Assembly (NCBI RefSeq): GCF_015356855.1
Contig: NZ_ARXR01000004.1
Coordinates: 124,001 to 188,000 of the forward strand
Direction of reading: 5' to 3'
Origin: Alloalcanivorax venustensis ISO4
Lineage (GTDB): Bacteria; Pseudomonadota; Gammaproteobacteria; Pseudomonadales; Alcanivoracaceae
Length of the DNA: 64,000 nt
Shown: positions 44,172 through 53,322 of the stretch, in pieces
Layout: each line of letters begins with the position of its first letter
How positions within the stretch are numbered: the first letter of the stretch is position 1
Notes under the pieces: model-generated
Databases searched by the model: none
What the model was told of the DNA's origin: nothing
The model's input: the letters and a program-made list of their open reading frames with translations, nothing else
Program-made: the position numbers and the translations under genes

Positions 44172-44933
44172 ATGGAACTCAAAAATAAAATTGTGGTGGT
44201 CACCGGCGCGGCCGGCGGCATTGGTCGCGCGCTGGCGCAGGTTTTCGCCAAGGCCGGCGCCAAGAAGATTATTTGCGTGGATCTGGACGGTGATGGCGCG
44301 GAAGCCACCGCCAAGATGGTCGACGGCATTGGCCGCAAGGTGGATGTCTCCAACGAGAACGACATCAAGGCGCTGATCGACGACACCGAGAACGACGTGG
44401 GCCCGATTGATCTGTTCTGCTCCAACGCCGGCATCTCCGTGCCCGGCGGCCCGGAAGTGGCCAACGACCAGTGGCAGAAAATCTGGGACATCAACGTGAT
44501 GGCGCACATCTACGCGGCGCGCCATTTGGCGCCCAAGATGATCGAGCGCGGCGGCGGTTATTTTCTCAATACCGCTTCCGCCGCCGGCCTGCTCTCGCAA
44601 ATCGGCTCGGCGCCCTACGCGGTCACCAAGCACGCCGCCGTGGGCCTGGCGGAATGGATCGCGCTCACCTACGGCGACGACGGCATCAAGGTATCGGTGC
44701 TGTGCCCGCAGGCGGTGCGCACCAACATGACCAAAGGCAAGGAAGATCACGTGGCCAGCGTGGACGGCATGATGGATCCGGAGCCGGTGGCCCAGGCCTG
44801 CCTGGAGGCCATTGAGCAGGAAACCTTCCTGGTGCTGCCGCACAAGGAAGTGCTGCAATACATGCGCAACAAAACCGAAAACTACGATCGCTGGATCGGC
44901 GGCATGCGCAAACTCAACCGCAAGTACCGGTAG
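44172..44933 (+). CDS. Short-chain dehydrogenase/reductase
   Basis: 253 residues, classical SDR: TGAAGGIG, Asp in IICVDLDG (suggesting NAD preference), SNAGIS, and S-x12-YAVTK with catalytic Tyr and Lys. AAGGAG precedes the ATG. Last gene of the acyl-CoA operon; ends 9 bases from the convergent deaminase stop. Not a close copy of the preceding SDR, so the two likely catalyse different steps. Confidence 0.92.
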   Translation: MELKNKIVVVTGAAGGIGRALAQVFAKAGAKKIICVDLDGDGAEATAKMVDGIGRKVDVSNENDIKALIDDTENDVGPIDLFCSNAGISVPGGPEVANDQWQKIWDINVMAHIYAARHLAPKMIERGGGYFLNTASAAGLLSQIGSAPYAVTKHAAVGLAEWIALTYGDDGIKVSVLCPQAVRTNMTKGKEDHVASVDGMMDPEPVAQACLEAIEQETFLVLPHKEVLQYMRNKTENYDRWIGGMRKLNRKYR

Positions 44934-44942
44934 AGGCCGCCG

Positions 44943-45392
44943 CTAGGCTTCACCGATATCTTCGTTCCAAAGAGCCGGATGGTCGCGGATAAAATTTTCC
45001 ATTAACGCCGCGCCTTCCGGATCATCCAGATCGATCACCGTGACCCCGTTGTCACGCAGCCACTGCACGCCGCCCGCGAACGTCCGCGACTCCCCCACCA
45101 CCACGGTGCCGATTTTGAACTGGCGCACCAGACCGCTGCAGTACCAGCACGGCGCCAGGGTGGTAACCATGATGGTATCCCGGTAGTTGGGCTGTCTGCC
45201 CGCTTTGCGAAAGGCGTCGGTTTCCGCGTGCACGGACGGGTCGTTCTCCTGCACGCGGCGGTTATGGCCGGCGCCCAGCAGGGTGCCGTCGGCACGGAAC
45301 AGGGCGGCGCCAATCGGGATGCCGCCTTCCTCAAGCCCCTGCCGCGCTTCGTCCAGCGCCACGCGCAACATCGCCGCATAGTCCAAGCTCAT
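44943..45392 (-). CDS. Cytosine/nucleoside deaminase (fungal FCY1-like)
   Basis: 149-residue zinc deaminase. Ligands are His55 with catalytic Glu57 (SVHAETDA) and Cys82/Cys85 (LAPCWYC). GGIPIGAALF near residue 23 and the C-terminal LWNEDIGE closely resemble the small yeast-type cytosine deaminase rather than the large bacterial CodA type or TadA. Converts cytosine to uracil plus ammonia (inferred from family). Six bases after the cytochrome b561 gene on the same strand. Confidence 0.87.
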   Translation of the reverse strand: MSLDYAAMLRVALDEARQGLEEGGIPIGAALFRADGTLLGAGHNRRVQENDPSVHAETDAFRKAGRQPNYRDTIMVTTLAPCWYCSGLVRQFKIGTVVVGESRTFAGGVQWLRDNGVTVIDLDDPEGAALMENFIRDHPALWNEDIGEA

Positions 45393-45398
45393 AATCCG

Positions 45399-45929
45399 TC
45401 ACCCCCACATGCGCGGCAGCACGTCGGTCTGATCCGCCGCCTTGCGATGGCGCGCCACCATGACAATGTGCCCCACGATCATCAGCAACAACAACCAGCC
45501 GGCCCAGCCATGGAACAGATTGGCGGGCACCTGCATCCACTCGATTTCCTCGCCGCCGAGACCGCCCATCAGCGGAATGCCGAACGGCTCGAACGGCTTG
45601 CCGCCGCCGTACTGGCGCAGCAGGGCGAAGGCGGGAATGCCCAGCAGCAGCGCGTAGAACGCCAGGTGCCCCAACCTGGCGGCAAGGCTCACTGACGGCG
45701 GGCGCCGGGACAGATTGATCAGCGCCCACAGGGCACGCAGGATGATCAGAACAAACAGCAGGAAACCCAGCGGCTTGTGGGTGCCCCAGAAAAATTCTTC
45801 CACGGCGGTGTCGGACAGCAGCGCGTGGGCGCCGGCGCTGAGAAACTGCCACACCAGGAGCAACGCCATGCCCCAGTGCAATACCCGGCTCACCGTGCCG
45901 TAGCGGTCGTTGGAATCCTGTATCGGCAT
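45399..45929 (-). CDS. Cytochrome b561-family protein
   Basis: 176-residue four-helix cytochrome b. Candidate haem ligands are His18 (RVLHWGMA), His50 (GTHKPLGF), and the His residues in FHGWAGWLLLLMIVGHIVM. The YxxxSRVLHW start is typical of YodB/YceJ-type b561 proteins. It is next to, and on the same strand as, the deaminase but with no obvious functional link. Downstream on the strand from katG, behind that gene's terminator. Confidence 0.9.
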   Translation of the reverse strand: MPIQDSNDRYGTVSRVLHWGMALLLVWQFLSAGAHALLSDTAVEEFFWGTHKPLGFLLFVLIILRALWALINLSRRPPSVSLAARLGHLAFYALLLGIPAFALLRQYGGGKPFEPFGIPLMGGLGGEEIEWMQVPANLFHGWAGWLLLLMIVGHIVMVARHRKAADQTDVLPRMWG

Positions 45930-46009
45930 ACCTTCCCCCTCTGGCTGAATCGAACCTTTCTGAATAGACCCATTGATTGTAAGGCGGTTCCAGCCTGATA
46001 CCTTCCTTA

Positions 46010-46040
46010 CAAAAACAAAAAGGGCACGCCAGGCGTGCCC
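46010..46040 (-). terminator. Intrinsic terminator of katG
   Basis: On the minus strand, an 8-bp stem (GGGCACGC with its complement, 3-base loop) is followed by TTTTTGTTTTTG. It begins about 30 bases after the katG stop. Confidence 0.88.
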
Positions 46041-46068
46041 CTCAGGTTGCGGTGTAACAGCGCTTCGA

Positions 46069-48327
<2,259 letters not shown>

Positions 48328-48449
48328 TTACTTGTATTACCTTCCACCCCCACCCTGCCAATACAGCCTGACAAATACCCTGATAGCTTTTGTTACTAAG
48401 GGTAGTGTCCGCGTGAAAGAAGGGTCATGCAGCGCCGGGAATTTCCATC

Positions 48450-48461
48450 TAGACTGGTCCA
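48450..48461. promoter_or_regulatory. Probable autoregulatory TetR operator
   Basis: TAGACTGGTCCA, one base different from the TAGACTGGTCTA core upstream of the thioesterase pair at 49.6 kb. It lies 28 bases before the TetR start at 48490, where a repressor would block its own promoter. Confidence 0.55.
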
Positions 48462-48489
48462 CTGAATGTCCAATCCGGAGCCGCCTTCC

Positions 48490-49074
48490 ATGGGAGCCCG
48501 CCCCAAACACCGCGACCGCCTGGTGCGCGCCGCCGCCGAACTGTTCCGCCAGCGCGGCTACGCGGCCACCGGCATCAATGACATCCTGGGCCTCGCCGCG
48601 GCCCCCAAGGGCTCGTTCTACCACTATTTCCCCGGCGGCAAGGAGGCGCTGGGCGCGGAAGCCGTCCGCTACGCCGGTGGCCGGGTTACCGACACGCTGC
48701 GAACCCTGCAGCGGGACCACCGCACGCCCGCCGCCGCGCTGCGCGCCTACGGGGCGCTCCTGGCCGGCTGGCTGAAGGATTCCGGCTACCGGGACGGCTG
48801 CCCGCTGGCCACCACCGTGCTGGAGGTGACGCCCCAGTCCGAACCGATCACGGCAGCCGCCCGGGAAGCCTACACCGCCTGGCGCCGGACCCTCGCCACC
48901 CTGATCGACCCTGATAACGTAGACGGCGCCCAAGCCCAACGCCTCGCGTCGTTGGCCATCTCCGCTCTGGAAGGCGCCCTGATCCAGGCGCGGGTGGCCC
49001 GCGACACGGCGCCGATCCACGACGCCTGCGAGGAGATCGCGGCGCTGATCGATGCGCTCCAAGACACCGTCTGA
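48490..49074 (+). CDS. TetR-family regulator (LmrA/YxaF-like)
   Basis: 194 residues. The HTH covers about residues 25-50 (ATGINDILGLAAAPKGSFYHYF) and is followed by GGKEALGAEA; the C-terminal domain with LAGWLKDSGYRDGCPLATTVLE is typical of the LmrA/YxaF/QacR-like group. ATG 48490, 10 bases after a GGAG, is preferred over ATG 48466, because the operator-like TAGACTGGTCCA would leave no room for a leader before 48466. Likely regulates itself and the thioesterase pair at 49.7 kb. Confidence 0.88.
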   Translation: MGARPKHRDRLVRAAAELFRQRGYAATGINDILGLAAAPKGSFYHYFPGGKEALGAEAVRYAGGRVTDTLRTLQRDHRTPAAALRAYGALLAGWLKDSGYRDGCPLATTVLEVTPQSEPITAAAREAYTAWRRTLATLIDPDNVDGAQAQRLASLAISALEGALIQARVARDTAPIHDACEEIAALIDALQDTV

Positions 49075-49086
49075 ACGGCCACTCGC

Positions 49087-49545
49087 CTACACCTCAATGT
49101 CGAAATGCAGCACGTCCTCGCGCACACCAAGCCCGGTGTACAGCGCGATGGCCGGGTCATCGCCGTGGTCCGCCTGCACGAAAATCACCCAGGCGCCGCG
49201 CTCCCGCCCAATCTTTTTCAGTGCCTCGATCAGCGCGGTGGCGATGCCCCGCCGACGGTGGGTCTCGGCCACGGCCAGATCATAGATATAGATCTCACTG
49301 CGCCGCTGTTCGAATTTCTTCAGCTCGTAGGCGGCCAGACCGCCCACCACCCGGTCACCGTCCAGGGCCGCCAGCGCGATGAACGAATCACCGCCGAGCA
49401 GTGAGCGCCAGTAGGCTTCGTCAGGCCGATGGGCGCCGTAGGTCTCGCGGTCCTCAAAGGCCTCGCCAAACACGTCCATCAGGCCCGCCATCAGGGCGAT
49501 GTCGTCCGGTTGGATGCGGTGGATCAGGCAAGGGCTGCGGGTCAT
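49087..49545 (-). CDS. AAC(3)-I-like aminoglycoside N-acetyltransferase (GNAT)
   Basis: 152-residue GNAT enzyme. The blocks FIALAALDGDRVVGGLAAY, KFEQRRSEIYIYDLAV, HRRRGIATALI, VQADHGDDPA and the C-terminal LHFDIEV run in the same order as, and look strikingly like, the integron-borne AAC(3)-I enzymes (from memory: IYIYDLAV, RRQGIATALI, VQADYGDDPA, MHFDID). Acetyl-CoA binding is through the RRRGIA motif. Chromosomal, with no integron attC site or transposon visible, so it may be an intrinsic ancestor-type gene. Aminoglycoside activity is an inference. Confidence 0.82.
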   Translation of the reverse strand: MTRSPCLIHRIQPDDIALMAGLMDVFGEAFEDRETYGAHRPDEAYWRSLLGGDSFIALAALDGDRVVGGLAAYELKKFEQRRSEIYIYDLAVAETHRRRGIATALIEALKKIGRERGAWVIFVQADHGDDPAIALYTGLGVREDVLHFDIEV

Positions 49546-49629
49546 TGGGCTTTCCAGTGGTCAGGTTTTGAGGGGGCGAGGCACGACCTGGATCATAACC
49601 CGTGCCGGCATTGACCGGGGAGCGCAATT

Positions 49630-49647
49630 ATATAGACTGGTCTATAT
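49630..49647. promoter_or_regulatory. TetR operator upstream of the thioesterase pair
   Basis: ATATAGACTGGTCTATAT: perfect 8-bp arms around a central TG, 21 bases before the start codon. The core recurs with one change upstream of the TetR gene (48450-48461). The form is that of LmrA/YxaF-type TetR boxes. Confidence 0.72.
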
Positions 49648-49667
49648 TAATATTACGGAGCATCGCC

Positions 49668-50087
49668 ATGACCCACGTGCCCGAGGGCTTTCAGCCCCAC
49701 ACCCGGAAAAGCGGCTTCACCGCCCCCTGGGAACCGATCTATCACCGCCCCCACGACAACGGCATCAGCCTGGGCGTGCACGCGCGGGAGGCCCACGCCA
49801 ACAGCCGCGGCTTCGTCCACGGCGGCCTGTTATCCGCCCTGTGCGACAACGCCATGGGCCTGAGCTGCCTGCCGCATCTGGAGGACAGCACCCTGCCGCC
49901 GCTCAAGGGCCTGGTGACCGTGAATCTGAACCTGGACTTCCTGGGCAGCGCCCGCGTCGGCCAGTGGCTGGAATTCCGCGCCGACGTCACCCGCACGGGC
50001 CGCAGCCTCAGCTTCGCCGGCGCCACCGTGCTCGCCGATGGCCAGCCCTGCGCCCGCGCCACCGGCGTGTTCAAAGTCCAACGTTGA
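49668..50087 (+). CDS. PaaI-type hotdog thioesterase
   Basis: 139 residues of single hotdog fold. SRGFVHGGLLSALCDNAMG is the PaaI-family active-site stretch (HGG plus Asp), followed by LVTVNLNLDFLGSARVGQWLEF. Expected to be a tetrameric cytosolic acyl-CoA thioesterase. GGAG precedes the ATG. First gene of a two-thioesterase operon, 14 bases before the second, under the palindromic TetR operator. Confidence 0.88.
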   Translation: MTHVPEGFQPHTRKSGFTAPWEPIYHRPHDNGISLGVHAREAHANSRGFVHGGLLSALCDNAMGLSCLPHLEDSTLPPLKGLVTVNLNLDFLGSARVGQWLEFRADVTRTGRSLSFAGATVLADGQPCARATGVFKVQR

Positions 50088-50101
50088 TCTGGAGACGTCC
50101 C

Positions 50102-50518
50102 ATGAGCGACCACACCGCACTACTGAATCGAATACGCCAGGTCTCCGCCCTGGCACCGTTCAACCAATGGCTGAATTTGCACGTGGAGCACGCCGAGGCC
50201 GGCCGGGTCATTCTGCGGCTGGACCGGCGCGATGACTTCGCGCAATACAGCGGCCACCTGCACGCCGCGCTGATCGGCGGCCTGATCGACACCGCCTGCG
50301 GCTTCGCCGCCGCCACGGTGGCCGGCAACGTCACCGCCTCGCAGTTTTCGGTGCGCTGCCTGCGCCCGGCGGTTGCCGGTGCGTTCCGGGTCACCGGGCG
50401 GGTGGTGAAAGCCGGTAAACGGCAGGTGTTCGCCAGCGCCGAGCTCGGTGACTGGAACGACGAGAACGGGGAACCGTTTGCGGCCGGTGACGCGGTCCTG
50501 GTGCCGATACCCGGATGA
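50102..50518 (+). CDS. Hotdog thioesterase (PaaI family)
   Basis: 138 residues. GHLHAALIGGLIDTACGFAA is the hotdog helix with the active-site Asp, and TASQFSVRCLRPA the following strand. GGAG sits before the ATG at 50102. Paired with the preceding thioesterase; the two share fold but little obvious sequence, so they may form a hetero-oligomer or act on different chain lengths (inference). Confidence 0.87.
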   Translation: MSDHTALLNRIRQVSALAPFNQWLNLHVEHAEAGRVILRLDRRDDFAQYSGHLHAALIGGLIDTACGFAAATVAGNVTASQFSVRCLRPAVAGAFRVTGRVVKAGKRQVFASAELGDWNDENGEPFAAGDAVLVPIPG

Positions 50519-50545
50519 CCGCTCCCTTCCTTGAGCGGGTTAGCC

Positions 50546-50965
50546 CTAGCTTCCGGCATCGTCCGCCGGCACCGCTGTCGGGTCCATCCAGAACATTTCC
50601 CAGACGTGGCCGTCCAGGTCCGCCAGGCTGCGGTTATACATGAAACCCAGATCCTGGATCGCATTGATGTCCGCCGTGCCGCCGCTCGCGTCCGCTTTTT
50701 CATTGAGCCGATCCACCATGTCGCGGTCATCGCAGCTGAGGGCCAGCAACACTTCACTGGCGGTGGCCGGCGGGATCGGCCGGTCGGTGAAGGTGCGCCA
50801 CTTCTCATGGGTGAGCAGCATTACAAAAATGCTGTCACTCCACACCATGCAGGCGGCGGTGTCGTCGGTGAACTGCGGGTTATTCTCGAACCCCAGCGCC
50901 TGATAGAACGCCATGGACGCGGCGAGATCGGCGACGGGCAGATTGACGAAAATCATTCGGGACAT
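50546..50965 (-). CDS. VOC/glyoxalase-superfamily protein
   Basis: 139 residues starting MSRMIFVNLPVADLAASMAFYQALGF, the usual VOC start, with EVLLALSCDDRDMVD and a C-terminal DLDGHVWEMFWMD, where the terminal Glu of the metal site sits. The N-terminal metal His is replaced (FVNLPV), as in the bleomycin-resistance-like/PhnB-like branch, so it may not be a classical glyoxalase. AGGA lies upstream of the ATG. Confidence 0.82.
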   Translation of the reverse strand: MSRMIFVNLPVADLAASMAFYQALGFENNPQFTDDTAACMVWSDSIFVMLLTHEKWRTFTDRPIPPATASEVLLALSCDDRDMVDRLNEKADASGGTADINAIQDLGFMYNRSLADLDGHVWEMFWMDPTAVPADDAGS

Positions 50966-51056
50966 GGTTCGGTTCCTGTCTGGCAATCGAAAGGGGCCCT
51001 GCAACGGGCGTCGGGAACTGGTCGAACCCCCTGTCCCGGCTTCGACATTCGGGCGT

Positions 51057-51479
51057 CTACTTTTTCCCAGAGGCTCCGTTTCGTCGCTCGCCGATCACCC
51101 CGGCACCCGCCAGCCCCATCAAACGCCGGAACTTCGGGCACTCCAGATGGCTGGGCGCGGAACAGGCCGCCGCGTGGCGCAGCCCGTCACGCATGGCGGT
51201 CAATTGTTTGATGGACTGATCCAGCTCGTCGGCTTTCTCCAGCAACCGTTGGCGTTCGATCCGGGGGCGCCCGTCGGCACCGAACATGGCGGCGATTTCA
51301 TTCAGGGAGAATCCGGCCGCGCGGCCCAGCGCGATCAACGAAAGCTGCTCCAGCACGCCGGCGGCGAACACCCGGTGCAGGCCGCGCCGGCCCACGGAGG
51401 CGATCAGCCCCTTCTGTTCATAGAAACGCAACGTGGACGCCGGCAGGCCGGAACGGCGCACCACTTCGGAAATATCCAT
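51057..51479 (-). CDS. MerR-family regulator
   Basis: 140 residues. The HTH (MDISEVVRRSGLPASTLRFYEQKGLI) is followed by the MerR dimerisation helix (LLEKADELDQSIKQLTAMRDGLRHA). The C-terminus has CSAPSHLECPKF, two Cys seven residues apart, possible metal or redox ligands. Divergent from the DUF2938 gene; the shared region holds a SoxR/MerR-type site within a long -35/-10 spacer. The pair looks like a regulator and its single target. Confidence 0.88.
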   Translation of the reverse strand: MDISEVVRRSGLPASTLRFYEQKGLIASVGRRGLHRVFAAGVLEQLSLIALGRAAGFSLNEIAAMFGADGRPRIERQRLLEKADELDQSIKQLTAMRDGLRHAAACSAPSHLECPKFRRLMGLAGAGVIGERRNGASGKK

Positions 51480-51484
51480 AGCCC

Positions 51485-51515
51485 TTGACCTCAAGTCGAC
51501 TTTAAGTAGCAAGCT
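51485..51515 (+). promoter_or_regulatory. MerR/SoxR-type operator-promoter
   Basis: TTGACC (-35) with ACCTCAAGT-CG-ACTTTAAGT spanning into the spacer. The arms match at 7 of 9 positions, and the sequence resembles the SoxR box (CCTCAAGTTNNCTTGAGG). A 19-base spacer leads to a weak -10 at 51510. The layout fits a MerR-activated promoter for the DUF2938 gene. Confidence 0.6.
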
Positions 51516-51554
51516 GTCTTCATCGCCCAACGAAGACACCGACTGGAAGACGCC

Positions 51555-52034
51555 ATGACTCTATTAGCGATTATATTTTTTATCGGCGTGGGAGCCACCG
51601 CCATCATGGATCTGTGGGGCTGGCTGCGCAAAAGAGTGTTCGGCGGCAAGGGGCTCGACTACGGCCTGGTCGGCCGCTGGATCGCGCACATGCCGCACGG
51701 CCGCTTCCGCCACGACAACATCGCCGCCGCGCCAAAGAAACCGGGCGAGCGCCTGATCGGCTGGAGCGCGCATTACGGCATCGGCATCGCCTTCGCCGGG
51801 CTGTTGATAGGGTTAGGCGGCGCCGAATGGGCGGCGCGCCCCACCCTCGGCCCGGCCCTGGCGGTGGGCATCGGCACGGTGGCCGCGCCGTTCTTTCTGA
51901 TGCAGCCCGGCATGGGCGCCGGCATCGCCGCCTCGAGAACCCCCAGGCCCAACGCCGCGCGCCTGCAAAGCTTGCTTACTCACGCAGTGTTCGGCCTGGG
52001 GCTTTATGTCGCGGCCTGGGCGGCGCCCTTCTAG
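51555..52034 (+). CDS. DUF2938 membrane protein
   Basis: 159 residues, about four membrane helices. Family hallmarks are ATAIMDLWGWLRKRVFG, LVGRWIAHMPHGRFRH, GWSAHYGIGIAFA and MQPGMGAGIAASRTP. Inner-membrane protein of unknown function. Divergent from, and probably activated by, the MerR regulator. GGAAG upstream of the ATG. Confidence 0.85.
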   Translation: MTLLAIIFFIGVGATAIMDLWGWLRKRVFGGKGLDYGLVGRWIAHMPHGRFRHDNIAAAPKKPGERLIGWSAHYGIGIAFAGLLIGLGGAEWAARPTLGPALAVGIGTVAAPFFLMQPGMGAGIAASRTPRPNAARLQSLLTHAVFGLGLYVAAWAAPF

Positions 52035-52149
52035 GCCGCCCGCTCTCCTGGCACCGCCGGCAAAACCGTGCTGTTATCGGCTATAGGGGGAACCGCTCAA
52101 CATTTGCACAAAATTGCCCTCTTCCCAAACCACGCCAACCTGAGGTAAC

Positions 52150-52177
52150 GTGAACACCTGTACACAAACAGCATAAT
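52150..52177 (+). promoter_or_regulatory. Promoter/operator of the desaturase operon
   Basis: GTGAACA-CC-TGTACAC (52150-52165, 6 of 7 arm positions paired) lies over the expected -35, and CATAAT (52172-52177) is a good -10. In Pseudomonas the homologous desCB operon is repressed by the TetR-type DesT at a palindrome over the promoter. Here no desT-like gene adjoins. Confidence 0.45.
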
Positions 52178-52203
52178 AACGAGTGAATACAGGAGCCCAG
52201 GCC

Positions 52204-53313
52204 ATGACCCAGGCGCAGGACCCGAAACCACGGAAAGGCTGGCTGAACAGGCTGGCGGCGATCACCGACATGTTCGCCTTCCCGCTGCGTACCTCCCATT
52301 ACGTGGAGCTGGTGAACCCGCTGTGGACCACCCACCGTATGCACGCGCGGGTGGTGGACGTGTGGGACGAGACCAAGGACTGCCGCACCATCACGCTGCA
52401 GCCCGGCGCCAACTGGCGGCTGCACCGCCCCGGTCAGCACATCCGCGTGGGCATCCCGGTGGACGGCCGGCACTACACCCGCACCTACACGATCTCGTCG
52501 CCGCCGGAGCGCGATGACGGCCGCTTCACCATCACCGTGAAGAAAATCGACGGCGGCCGCTTGTCGCACCACATCGTGCGCAACCTGAAGGTGGGCGACT
52601 TTATTCCGGTGGGCCTGCCCCAGGGCGATTTCTACCTGCCGGACGCCTCGCCGATTCAGCCGCTGTTCATCACCGCGGGCAGCGGTATCACGCCGGCCAG
52701 AAGCATGCTGCACAGCCTGATCGAGCAGCAGCGCCTGCCGGACACGGTGCACATTCATTACGCGCCGCACGAGTTCGACACCATTTTCGGCAAGGAGCTG
52801 CGCAAGTTGAACGCGCAGCACCGCCACTACCACCTGCACGAAGTGCACACGCAGAAGGAAGACGACAACGCCGCCTACTTCAGTCGCGAAAAGCTGGAGC
52901 AGGTCTGCCCGGACTGGCGCGAACGGGACTGCTACGCCTGCGGGCCGCCGGGGCTGCTGGCCGCCCTGGAAGAAGTCTGGGAAGAGGCCGGCCTTTCCAA
53001 CCGCCTGCACATCGAACGGTTCCGCGCTGAGCTGGCGCCGATCCCCGACGACGCGGTGGGCGGCAACGTGCGCTTCGCGCAGAGCGAGCTGGACGTGGAC
53101 GCGGACGGCCAGACCAACCTGCTGCGCATCGCCGAGGACGCCGGGCTCAACCCGCCCCACGGCTGCCGCATGGGCATCTGCCACACCTGCAACACCACCT
53201 TGAAATCCGGCTGCGTGCGCGACCTGCGCAGCGGCGAATACATCAACGAGCCCGGTGCCATCGTGCAAGTCTGTGTGTGCGCCACCGCCGGCGACTGCGA
53301 ACTGGACATCTAG
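52204..53313 (+). CDS. desC: Ferredoxin reductase-type electron donor for the desaturase (DesC-like)
   Basis: 369 residues. FAD domain with RTYTISSPP and NAD(P) domain GSGITPARSMLH, ending in CGPPGL. The C-terminal 2Fe-2S ferredoxin has CRMGICHTC and a last Cys in VQVCVCA. It passes electrons from NAD(P)H to the membrane desaturase encoded 9 bases downstream, as PA4889 (DesC) does for DesB. ATG 52204 with AGGAG upstream is preferred over GTG 52183. Confidence 0.9.
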   Translation: MTQAQDPKPRKGWLNRLAAITDMFAFPLRTSHYVELVNPLWTTHRMHARVVDVWDETKDCRTITLQPGANWRLHRPGQHIRVGIPVDGRHYTRTYTISSPPERDDGRFTITVKKIDGGRLSHHIVRNLKVGDFIPVGLPQGDFYLPDASPIQPLFITAGSGITPARSMLHSLIEQQRLPDTVHIHYAPHEFDTIFGKELRKLNAQHRHYHLHEVHTQKEDDNAAYFSREKLEQVCPDWRERDCYACGPPGLLAALEEVWEEAGLSNRLHIERFRAELAPIPDDAVGGNVRFAQSELDVDADGQTNLLRIAEDAGLNPPHGCRMGICHTCNTTLKSGCVRDLRSGEYINEPGAIVQVCVCATAGDCELDI

Positions 53314-53322
53314 GAGGTCATG

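Noticed and set aside
52158-52171. CTGTACACAAACAG as a LexA box before desC
   Set aside because: CTG and CAG are separated by 8 bases; the SOS box needs 10. It also overlaps the better-placed palindrome of the desaturase operator.
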